Source of the DNA: Glomus cerebriforme
Taxonomy: Eukaryota; Glomeromycota; Glomeromycetes; Glomerales; Glomeraceae
DNA: 18,502 bases
Assembly (NCBI GenBank): GCA_003550305.1
Contig: QKYT01000031.1
Span: 1-18,502, forward strand
Reading direction: 5' to 3'
Shown: piece by piece, positions 1 to 8,555 of the stretch
How positions within the stretch are numbered: position 1 is the stretch's first letter
Layout of the letters: the number at the start of each line of letters is the position of its first letter
Notes under the pieces: model-generated
Databases searched by the model: none
Told to the model about the DNA's origin: nothing
What the model saw: the letters and a program-made list of their open reading frames with translations, nothing else
Made by a program: the position numbers and the translations under genes

Positions 1-69
1 GTGGCTTGGCTTGGCTTGAGCTCAGCTCAGCTTGAAAACTTGCAAGCCGGCTCAGCTTGTGCGGAGCTT
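1..69. repeat. GGCTT/AGCTC-type satellite-like repeat fragment
   Basis: The first ~69 bases are built from short reiterated words (GGCTT three times in a row, then AGCTC/AGCTT repeats, then an imperfect return of CGGCTCAGCTTG). They are much more GC-rich than everything after them. No reading frame is convincing. GGCTT/AGCTC-rich tracts like this are, from memory, very common in Rhizophagus-type genomes; their function is unknown. The repeat is cut by the window edge, so its full extent is not visible. Confidence 0.6.
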
Positions 70-400
70 TAAGTGTAATACATTATTTTCAAGAAAATTC
101 AACATTTTTCCAAAAAAACATACAATTTGAATTTTTTTATAAATCAGATAATGTTATGCCAATGTTGTGGCAAAAATTGTCCAGTGTAATGTACCATTTT
201 CCAAGAAAAACCCAAAATTTGCTTTTTTTGCAATTTGGACAATGGACTTTATTTGACCTGTGGTATCTTATCTCTTGACTCTCTAATTTCTTTAATAACA
301 ATTGAGTTGCATTGGATCGATAAAATTTTTCATGGAGATGGGTGACTATTTTTTAATCAGAACATATATGCAAAAAAACTACCAATAATTTTTTTCAACA
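70..400. other. AT-rich intergenic DNA with a weak duplicated block
   Basis: I see no gene here. The small open frame at 57-278 has low-complexity Phe/Lys/Asn composition and no recognisable domain, so I leave it out. Two stretches beginning GTGTAAT (73 onward and 184 onward) share a run of similar bases (TTTTC then AAGAAAA, then TTTT/AATTTG). This suggests a diverged ~110-bp-spaced duplication. Otherwise the sequence is featureless AT-rich DNA. Confidence 0.4.
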
Positions 401-620
401 CTTTTTAATATGTATCAATATTTCTGGTAATTTAATATATACCAATTCTTTCAATACAAGTCAATGCTTTTCAATACATATCGGTATCTTTCAATATATA
501 TTGGTATTTTTCAATGCATATCAGTATTCTTTTTCAGTACACATCAATAAATATAAATATGTCTCAGTGCCTTTCAGTATGCACTAGTGATCTTTTTTCA
601 ATAAATATCAATAGACATTA
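401..620. repeat. Degenerate ~20-23 bp minisatellite
   Basis: About nine imperfect head-to-tail units of the form TTTCAATRCATATCRGTAT follow one another. The clearest copies lie between about 467 and 545, and the outer copies are more diverged. Units differ mainly by transitions and by 1-3-bp length changes in the T run. No ORF is supported. It looks like an old minisatellite, either in element-flanking DNA or in the terminal region of the neighbouring element. Confidence 0.6.
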
Positions 621-740
621 GATTTGCTAAAAAATAATTTGCTTTCTTATAAATTTAAAGTCCCAGCTGAATTTTTTCTTGTTTGAAGTAAAAAAAATAT
701 TAATAAAATACCCCAGATCTGTACCTTAAAAGATCTGGAC

Positions 741-1660
741 AATGGTAATAAACTTGGAAGTACTTCAGCTAATTATTATCCTTCCAGTCGAACAGATCTT
801 GAAGAGTAACTTTCTTATACAAAAAAAGATCGTAAAATAGCTATTTATTGGAAAAGCTAGTTTGCAGATAACTATGATATCTTAGATAGTGAAAAAAAGC
901 ACATACAGGATGACTTTGATAAATCTAAACAACAAAATAAAAAACTTTCCAATTGGGTACATCAACTTGGAGAAGAGATAAGACAATTGCATTCTGAGAA
1001 AAATGAGTTTATGCTTCAGATTACTTGCAAGGATATTTCTCTTGCAAATGCTGAAAGCAAATTCTCTATAAAATCAGAAAAGATACAAGTCCTCCAATCC
1101 AAGATGAAGGAAGAGATATAGGCTTTCCAATCAAAAGTAAAAAAATTAGAGCAGAATATTTCTTTAGTACAGGATGAGATATCAGAAATAGATTTTCTTA
1201 AGTGTAAATTGAAACTAAAAAATGTGGAACTAACTACTAAAAATATTGGTCTAAGTTTGGCAAAAAAGGATTTAGAAGATTCATTGACTGAAAAAAAGGA
1301 TGAATTAGTGCAGATAAAACACAAAAGGCATTAATAGAAAAGATTTTCTCCTTCAATAAGCTAATGATCGTTTAGCTGAGCAGATCCCAAAAATATCCAA
1401 TGAGTCTAAAGTGCTTGGAGGTGTTAAGGGACTAGAAAAAGGTAATGAAATCACTAGTCCCAAAACAATCTTTGTATCATCTAATTCCTTATTTTTTCAG
1501 TATGCAATCATCTTCACAATAGTATTACTAATCATATACTTTCTATGGCGTATATCCTCTTATTTATATTCTTTTATTTTACCTTACAATGAAGAAAAAA
1601 ATATTCTGAACTATAAAATATCCTTAAATAGAAATCAAGGTTATGCATTCCTAATCTGAT
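741..1660 (+). pseudogene. Broken coiled-coil protein with C-terminal membrane helix
   Basis: A reading frame with interrupting stops can be followed from about 741 (the same phase may extend a little upstream) in frame 3 to the TAA at 1332-1334. It then continues after a frameshift in frame 1 from about 1360 to the TGA at 1658-1660. The frame-3 part is almost pure heptad-like coiled coil rich in Lys, Glu, Gln, Leu, Ile and Ser. It is interrupted by a TAA after the segment ending TDLEE and by a TAG near 1121. The frame-1 part ends in a strongly hydrophobic stretch (YAIIFTIVLLIIYFLW, about 1501-1548), a likely single transmembrane helix, followed by a basic/aromatic juxtamembrane tail. The open minus-strand frame at 1016-1324 is an antisense shadow. 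The pseudogene lies immediately upstream of the packaging-ATPase-like pseudogene on the same strand, so both may come from one element. The family has no name I can give; a membrane-anchored coiled-coil protein is the limit of the inference. Confidence 0.65.
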
Positions 1661-1679
1661 ATGCAGAAAAACCAAAAGA

Positions 1680-2489
1680 CAGGACTATCTTCTATGAAAC
1701 TTTACCTTATGGATATAAATGAGGCCACAAAGCATGAATTATCCCAAATTCAATCTCACCCTGCAAATTCATCATGGTCTTTCTCAATGCTAGTCACTGG
1801 AAAGAGTGGATAAATAAGACTAATATTTTGGCAAATCTTTTTCTTGGTAATAAAGCTAAATGTATATATAAAAATAAGAAAGATAGGTCTAGATATATTG
1901 CATTTGATGATTTAATAGTTCATGATTACCATCCTAATGAGCTGAAGTGGGCATTTGTAAAATATATGTATGGCATAATTTCAAAAGATCCAAGAATGCC
2001 TTACTATGAAAATATATGATTTAGCTATATATCGTCAGAAAAAATTCTTAGTGTTAAAGCATTTTTACCAGAATGAAGTACAGTAATTATTTTTAAGGAT
2101 GTACTATGTGTGGCTTCTGAGTCCATCCAAAATCAAATCATTCCATTTTTTACATATGTGTATTATAGAAACATTTCAAGCATATATGTAATACAACGTT
2201 ATTATCATACATCAATAATTATCTGTGAAAATATTTCACATCTAGTAGTCTTTAATGGTGGCAGTTCCCATCAAGATATTTTCAAAGTCATTAGGCACTA
2301 TACTGATGATGTAAAAAATACATCTATAATCATTAATGATTACCTTTGAAAAGGTAAGTTTGTTGTATTTAATCTTACTAGGCTGAAAGATGATCCTCTT
2401 GCAATCCGCCTAAGGTTTAATACTCCACTAAACCTGCAGAAGAAATAGAGGCAAGACAGAAGCACAAAGAAAAAAAATATTCCAATTAA
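1680..2489 (+). pseudogene. FtsK/HerA (A32-like) packaging ATPase pseudogene
   Basis: This is a decayed P-loop ATPase. The N-terminal part reads in frame 2 (possible start ATG 1694) into a Walker A beginning MLVTGKSG. A one-base loss inside the P-loop (1811-1815) moves the frame, and the catalytic Lys-Thr (KTN at 1816 on) is read in frame 1. In-frame TGA stops follow at 2017, 2074 and 2347. A Walker B-like segment VIIFKD lies at about 2086-2103, then IIPFFTY, a sensor-like IYVIQRY, NISHLVVFNGG, and a conserved C-terminal FVVFNLT...DDPLAIRLRF block. A last frameshift before 2448 gives an end at 2487-2489. Order and spacing match the A32/FtsK-HerA packaging-ATPase class of large DNA viruses and Polinton/Maverick elements. 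The closest relatives I recall are multi-copy fungal genomic copies. The acidic residue before the Walker B Asp is Lys, so the copy would be dead even without the stops. An alternative is a fungal P-loop NTPase of another branch. Confidence 0.7.
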
Positions 2490-3503
2490 TAAATAGAATC
2501 AGACTTCATAGATGCCAGCTCTTTTTTTTTCTGCCTCCAGCACTTGAATCTTCAGATTTTTAATTTTGCATCATAATCTTTTATTTGCAATAACCCACTC
2601 TTTATATTCCTTTTCTATATTTAGCATAAATTCTCAAAAGTTTGTCTATTATAATCGAGCAGGTATTGGGTCAATACTTTAAGCTTATTTATAACCTGAT
2701 GATTATTTTCTTTCTTATAATCATACTTTAGTACCTTTGGCTAAGTAGTATTATTAGTTTAGGTTCTAATATTTGCAACATATATAGCTGGTATTGCTAG
2801 GAATATATTACATTCTGGCCAGCTTTGAAGATGCAATATTTTTTCCTGACTCATAGTTTTGCATTTTCAATTTATTGAGTTTGAATAAACATTTAATGTA
2901 CGCCTTAAATAGGATTCAATTCATTCAGATTTGTTAGAAATATATTCTAATAGGATAGGATTTTTAAAATGATGCAAGAGTCTCTCACATGCTTTCTTAA
3001 CAAGACTTTCGGGTAGTCTATCAATAATATGTTTATAGTTAGAATGGAACATTTTATTAAATATAGTTTTGCGCAAAAAAAGTTTGCATGCAATTTTTCT
3101 TATATCTATTTGAAAAAAAAATATTCTATTAGACTATCTGGATATATTATTGTTTTTCACAGATTGATAGATCAAAGGAGGATAAATTTATGTGCCAATA
3201 TTACGAATTGCATCACATCTGGCAGATCGGCTAGAAATATTAACTAATCATGTACATGTTATGATTTGTAATGTTGATCACTTTTTCTAGGATTAATATA
3301 TAATCATATTTTCGCAGTACAGATAATAAATTTTTTACTAATTCATTTTGCAATTACTTATCTTTCAATTTTGCAACTCTGGCCTTAAGCTCAAAATTTT
3401 TGGCTATAATTTTATTGTTCTCGGCCTTAATTTTATTATTCTTAACCTCAAGTCTGGCAATGTATATTTTCAATAAATTAGTTTTATCTATTTTAGATTG
3501 CAT
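2490..3503 (-). pseudogene. Broken coiled-coil protein of unknown family, convergent with the ATPase
   Basis: Read on the minus strand from an ATG at 3503-3501. The N-terminus is an obvious coiled coil (MQSKIDKTNLLK, then repeated A/K-x-x-E-x-K-N-x-K-I-x-A-x-N heptads) to a TAA near 3355. The frame stays recognisable through LRKYDYILILEKVINITN. After a shift near 3240 it continues with a Cys/Arg-containing patch, a segment containing HIIDRLPESLVKKACERL, then IESYLRRTLNVYSNS and LQSWPECNIFLAIP. A second coiled-coil stretch ends at about 2499-2486. About ten stops interrupt it. I recognise the layout (coiled coil, globular middle, coiled coil) as a multi-copy fungal family but can give no function. 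It lies tail-to-tail with the ATPase pseudogene with essentially no gap, as in compact viral or transposon genomes. Confidence 0.55.
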
Positions 3504-3638
3504 GTTTATGTAATGTAGTATTAGTATGTTAATATTCAAAAATAAAAATTTATTATTTGATACATGCAAATGTATATTTGTGAAATTGACTACTAGGACC
3601 AGTTTTATTATATTTATAATACAAAAAATAAAATACAT

Positions 3639-3806
3639 TTATAAAAGAATTATCTCATCTATAATTTCATAGAACTTGTCACAAAATCTGGCACTCATCC
3701 TCACATTTTTAAACTCCTTATCATGCCAGAAGTGGATGACATTCAATTCCTTTTCCTAAAGCTTTTCACATAGCCAGTATGAATCAGATACAATAAAATC
3801 TTCATG
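3639..3806 (-). pseudogene. Minus-strand coding fragment, unknown protein
   Basis: About 55 codons on the minus strand read with only one internal TAG and end at a TAA at 3641-3639. The residues include DSYWLCEKL, NVIHFWHDKEFKNVRMSARF and CDKFYEII. That aromatic- and charge-rich composition is unlike the surrounding noncoding DNA. The fragment lies upstream of, and in the same direction as, the broken coiled-coil gene ending near 2490. It could be another gene of the same element or an N-terminal exon. No ATG in frame and no domain are evident. Confidence 0.4.
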
Positions 3807-3852
3807 GAAGAATAATCAAATCAATTTTATTCATTTTGATTAAATAAAAATA

Positions 3853-6800
3853 ATGCATTCAAGATATATAGCCAAAACACAAAAATCGGTAGTAAAGTAT
3901 TCAACTAAAATTAGAAGAAAAGTTACTTGTCCTTGTAATAAATGTAAAGGAAAATTNGTTGATCCAAGAATATGAAAAAAATATGAAACAGGAGAAAATC
4001 AAATGAAAAACAAATATCTTAAATCTAATTTATCAAAGTTTATAACAATCAGTAAATCAACATCAAAAAAAATTTGAATTGATGATGATGATGGTGAAAA
4101 ATTTAGTATATCATTAACAAGTTCTTCTAAGTCTTTAAATTCTACGAAATTGTCAAGTTCATCAAGTTCTTCTAAATCAAAACAAAAGCTGATTTATGTT
4201 TCATCCAAACGAAACAGAAAAATAAAGTTTCAAATATTGAAACATATAGTCAATGATCGGAATGATAATTTTGATCTACATCCGAGATTATCTGATAATG
4301 AATATGAAAAAAATGAATTATCTGAAGATTCAAGTGAAGAAGAAGGAAATCTTTCCAAAAGTAAATGATTTATAGCGCCCGATTTAGGTGAAGATAAAGA
4401 TTTTAAATGTCCTAATTCTTGGATATTATTATAGATATTTAAATACCAATCAAGATTTTGCTTATCTAATACTGCAATAAATCCTTTGTTTAGTTTTTTG
4501 TATCAGGTATTGTCTTATTTTGCAAAAAAAATTTTACAAATCATCAAGATAGCTAAGAAATATGCTGTATGTTCTGAATGTAACAAATTATATATAATCA
4601 AGAAGATTTTAGCTGGATTTAAGTGCAATTTCGTTGAGTTTTCTCAGCATCCAATAAAGAATTTTCAGGAGATCTGTGAGATGGAATTGTTGAAAAATAT
4701 TCTAGTAATAGGCAGTTACACAATACATTCTCGCATGATATTTCCTATGCCTGATTTGAAAGCACAAATTTTTGCAATATATCAGTAACCTGATTTTAAA
4801 TGAAATTTAACAAAATGAACGCATCAAAATATTGATGAAAATTTATTAGCCAATATTTATGATGAAGAAATATGGAAAACATTTTCACAGGCAATTCTGA
4901 GGGCACCCTATTTTTTACGCCCGAATTCGCAGATTCACATCTTGGAATAATTATCAACTTCAATTAGTTCCAGCCTTTCAAATCTGTAGTATATAATACG
5001 GGAGCGATTTATGACATAATTTGTAATCTTTTCTGTGAAATACAATTTCGACAGAAGAATATGCTAATATTAGGTCTGCTTCTAAGACCTAATGAAGTAC
5101 AAGTTGATAAAATAAATCATTACTTGTTACCAATTGTTGATGAATTACTTGAATTTTGAACAGGTATTAAATTACAAAAAACTGCAAATCACCCAAATGG
5201 CAGATCAATCTGAATGGTCGTTATTTGCTACAGCAGTGATATTCCTGCAGCAAGAAAATTATGCAGACATATATTAGCAAATGCAGCTTGTCATTGATGT
5301 TATAAGATATCTAGTGGTGAAGAAGAAGAAAATTTCAATTATAGTGATTTTGACAATATGAATGATTGGTTTAAGTAGAGAGATTTAGAAGAATTCTGGC
5401 AAGATGCCTTGACATGGTATAAATGTCATACAAAAGAAGAAAGAAAGGATCATGTTTCTACCAAACATGTTAGGTGGATGGAATTATTAAGATTACCTTA
5501 TTTCAATCCAATTTGACATTGCATTGTAGATCTGATGCATAACCTATTTTTAGATATTACATGCTGGATTGTAATGAGATTATAGATTAATGGTAATAAA
5601 ATTTCCAAAAATGATCTCGAATTAATGGAAAATAGAGCAAGTTGCCAGTGGATCTTGGTCAGATACCAAATAAAATAGCTATAGGCGAAGGATTCTTCAG
5701 ATTTACTGCTGATCAGTAGAAAATTTCATCTTAGTATACACAACATCTTTAATGTGGGATTTATTATCTAATTCAGATCAAAAAATTTTGAGCAATTTTG
5801 TAAGAGCTTGTACTTTACTGGTTTGTCATATCATAGACAACCAGACATTAAGTGAAGCTCATGAATGTTTGCTCAAAGTTGGTCAACTTATCGAAGAAAA
5901 TTATGGTTAATGATTAATTACACTGAACATCCACTTATCTCTTTACCTTACCGAATGTTGCTGAGACTATAGTCCATTATACTCGTTTTGGTGTTATTCT
6001 TTCAAGAGAATGAATAGAACCTTAGGTATATATTTAGTAAATCACATTATATAATTCAGTTTAAGATTACTTTACATGTACCAATTTGTTTCTTTAGGTT
6101 CTTTTCCCAATTCTCAATATAGCATTAAACCAGAGTTATTGAGAATTATTATGTGAAATTTTAGAATAAACAACCTAATTTCCATTCAATCAGATAACTA
6201 AAAACTTATTAATTGTCTTAAATTAATTGAATTTTGGCCAACTACAGGTTTATTGGCAGCATATGATAGTTTTAAGTCTAAAGAACTGCTTCGCTTTAGA
6301 AAAATGTTTTGTAATGAATTAAATGATACAATCACTGGTAGTGAATTATTCCCAGGTAAACTGTTAATTCCAATCAATTATAAAGTGAATTTACCTGACA
6401 ATTTATATGAACAGTTAATTAATTATTATAACGAAGCATACAATGATTTGGGAGTTGAATTCATTTCAATGAATTATTTAATTGAAAAAAGTTTGCAGAA
6501 TGATTTATCAAATCAATATATAATTGTTTAACTGATAATTAATCAATGTGAAAGAATTCGTATTGCTGCAAAAATATTCGGATTGAAATTAATACCTCTA
6601 TATGCAAATAATTCTCACATTTTGGCAAAGTTTATTCAAGATAATAATTCAATAGATTTATTTTTGTGATAAGTCCAATATTATTTTGAACATATATTAC
6701 GATTTCTAACTGGTGAACATACGCACAGGCTTGCTTATATCAAGTGGTATTTACTAGTTGCTAACTATCTAACTCAATTTTACTGCCGGATTGAAAGAAA

Positions 6801-6986
6801 TGATGACTGTAGTGTTAATATTGAGCTTTGAAATCCCAATGAATTTCATGAATTATCCCATGATAGCATAATTCTGATTCATAATATTTACAATCAGTTT
6901 ATTCCTGCTAATTTTATTGTTAAAAAAGAAATAATAGTAAAACTTATATGGCAGCAATACCAATAAATAGACAATTTCATTTGTAA
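3853..6986 (+). pseudogene. Tnp2 / CACTA (EnSpm)-type transposase, full-length but dead
   Basis: This is a decayed transposase of the Tnp2 (Transposase_21) type found in CACTA/EnSpm elements; it would cut and join element ends. The likely start is ATG 3853, frame 1. N-terminal Cys motif CPCNKCKG (CxCx2C, 3928-3945) is followed by an acidic/poly-Ser stretch (about 4081-4350, DDDD, eight serines at 4153-4176, EDSSEEE), then a CSEC motif (4570-4581). The core carries LFFTPEFADSHLG (after a shift near 4890), ILGLLLRPNEV, ADNxHPNGRS-like text, KHVRWMELLRLPYFNPI and the family hallmark DLMHNLFLD (5529-5555; usual form D-P-M-H-N-L-F-L-G). The IHLSLYL and SFWCYSFKRMN box follows at 5933-6020. The C-terminal region retains AAYDSF, YEQLINYYNEAYND and the closing IPINRQFHL before TAA 6984-6986. 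Stops, mostly TGA at expected Arg or Trp positions, and several frameshifts disable it. I found no convincing CACTA termini or target duplication. Confidence 0.85.
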
Positions 6987-7441
6987 TCATTTAATAATAT
7001 GTAATTGGTTTATTTTATTAAATAATATTTGCTGTATCACGATTTTACAAATTATTACAAATCAAGTTGCTAATTTTGTTTAAATAATCGCTTAATAAAA
7101 TAACTATAAATCGGTCAATCCAATTACTTATATTGTATTTAATCAGGTATATGTCTTATTGATCACTAATTTTTGTTTAATCTGATATATATACTATATT
7201 AACTAATTATTTTAATAGTTATCAATTGGGCATATACCCGATTAAACAGCATTCTATCTGTGATATGATATATAACATACTTTTTGACTTTTACTATAGA
7301 CGAAAGTTTGTTTAATGTTTGAAAATAATTGATACACATCATTAAAATAGTTAATTGATACTCATGCTTCTCTAAAATATATAAACATTAAAATTATTTT
7401 TAATAATATACATTAAATAAACATGAATATACAGTAAATAT
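6987..7441. other. AT-rich 3' flank of the Tnp2 element
   Basis: No gene is visible. The stretch is extremely AT-rich and sits between the 3' end of the Tnp2 pseudogene and the broken end of the hAT remnant. Its notable content is the three-copy repeat at 7138-7246 and a short direct repeat (AATTGATAC...CAT) at about 7326-7365. It probably contains the 3' noncoding part of the Tnp2 element and its unresolved terminus. Confidence 0.4.
7138..7246. repeat. Three related 18-bp motifs, one inverted
   Basis: TTTAATCAGGTATATGTC lies at 7138-7155. A diverged copy (TTTAATCTGATATATATA) lies at 7176-7193. An inverted copy (GGCATATACCCGATTAAA) lies at 7229-7246. Two direct copies plus one inverted copy within 110 bp resemble subterminal binding sites of a transposon, or a stem-loop formed by the outer pair. 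The differences between copies are mostly transitions. Confidence 0.5.
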
Positions 7442-8199
7442 ACTAACCCAATAAGATTTAATATGTGCATTAAACATAGCAAATGAATTAATTGAGGCAT
7501 TAATGGTTTTAACATATCACGATAACACTTTTTCATGTAAGTTGCTGAATCTAATGCAATTAGTTATGGCATATCAAAAGAAATTTCCCATTGAACTAGA
7601 ATTTGAATTATAAGTTGTCCAATTGTGCAATTGTTAACATTTCTTAAATAATCAATATGAACTAATTTTGTTACGCCATTATAGCTAAAAAGTATATTAA
7701 CTACACTCCGTGCTCTACAATCTGTAGTTTCGTCTATAATAATTGAAACTCGTTTATCACAAAAATATTCTTTAAGTTGTTTAATATGATCTTCAAATAA
7801 TTTTGGTAAATATTCATGACGCAAAGTATCTGATTTTGAAATAAATCCTCCTTCATTACAATTTTCATGCAACCAATTTTGAAGTTTATCTACCTTTTCT
7901 AATGAAATATCAGCTATTACAAATGCATCTACTAAATTATATACAATAGTTTTTTTTGTTTTAGATGCACCAATAATAGTTTGAATAGTTGGTTGTCTTC
8001 TTTTTATTTGTTGTTCTTTTTTTTCTTTTTTATTATGGAGGTGTGTTTTAGAACCTATATGAGCAGTAATGGTATTTTTTGTTTAAAAATTAATACTATG
8101 ATCACAAAAATGACACATAAGTTTTCCATTATCTGCAAAAAAGTCTTCAGAAAATTCTCGCGCACGCGACATAACAGTAACTGTAAAAGAAGATGGCAT
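7442..8199 (-). pseudogene. hAT-family transposase, 5' part only
   Basis: The frame starts at the minus-strand ATG at 8199-8197. A BED-like zinc finger follows (MCHFCDHS ... HIGSKTH: Cx2C then Hx5H) with a TAA inside it near 8084. Then come a basic linker (KKEKKEQQIKRRQ), TIQTIIGAS, DKLQNWLHENC and the catalytic-core start SIIIDETTDCRARSVVN (about 7700-7750), whose DETTD is the usual hAT D-E/S-T-D box. After a stop at about 7564 the frame shifts and continues as DSATYMKKCYRDML...LIHLLCLMHILNLIG, the conserved hAT block around the second catalytic region, ending at about 7442. Nothing after this is recognisable, so the C-terminal dimerisation domain is absent. The element's right terminus lies at 8400. 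hAT assignment is from these blocks; the copy is inactive. Confidence 0.8.
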
Positions 8200-8280
8200 T
8201 TTGATTAAAAATTTTAAGGGGTAAAAAAAAAAAATGAAAATTTAAATATTTAATTCCGTTGATCTGCAATTATGATTGGT

Positions 8281-8400
8281 TAAGTATCACGTGTCATAAA
8301 AAAATCTATCGAAATTTAAAAAATTCCATTTTATTCCATTATGCGGCAAAAATTCCGATTTATTCATTTATTATAAAAATGGAATTTTTCCGGGTCTCTG
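8281..8400 (-). mobile_element. hAT element terminus with subterminal repeats
   Basis: Read on the minus strand, the element begins at 8400 with CAGAGACCCGGAAAAATTCC, a typical hAT start (CAG-type). Inside it the octamer ATTCCATT occurs at 8323-8330 and 8333-8340 and in inverted orientation at 8378-8385, with a related AATTCCG at about 8351. These are plausible transposase-binding repeats. The transposase ATG lies ~200 bp inside. The 8 bp outside the end, GATTAAGG (8401-8408), are the expected position of the target-site duplication. The partner terminus is not in the window, so the duplication cannot be confirmed. Confidence 0.65.
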
Positions 8401-8555
8401 GATTAAGGGGTGCGCCTATATAGTGCCTATATCCCCTATGATCGATATCATGTGATCGGAACAATAAAACAGATCGTATTTTTTTTCTTCTAAATCACAA
8501 ATATCATTTTTTTCACACGTAATCTTAAAACCACTTAATATTTTTTTCATATACA
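8401..8555 (+). promoter_or_regulatory. Short 5' region of the nuclease-like gene
   Basis: Only 155 bp separate the hAT terminus from the start codon of the intact gene. The region holds a TATATAG at 8417-8423, in a near-duplicated GCCTATAT pair, and pyrimidine/T-rich runs just before the ATG. Calling it a promoter is inference from position; no initiator element stands out. Confidence 0.35.

Noticed and set aside
585..592. CACTAGTG as a CACTA transposon terminus
   Set aside because: It is an isolated 8-bp palindrome inside the minisatellite and more than 3 kb from the Tnp2 frame, with no matching partner end.
401..620. Possible CRISPR-like array
   Set aside because: Units are contiguous and diverged with no unique spacers, and the genome is eukaryotic.
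1016..1324. 102-codon minus-strand open frame
   Set aside because: It is antisense to the clear plus-strand coiled-coil frame; Phe/Ser-rich composition is what the reverse of Lys/Glu-rich coding gives.
1787..1830. Programmed frameshift in the ATPase P-loop
   Set aside because: No slippery heptamer is present, and several further stops downstream make decay the simpler explanation.
1816..6986. Many in-frame TGA codons, suggesting a genetic code in which TGA is read as an amino acid
   Set aside because: TAA and TAG also interrupt the same frames, there are frameshifts as well, and the intact spliced gene at 8556-9606 contains no internal TGA in its exons.
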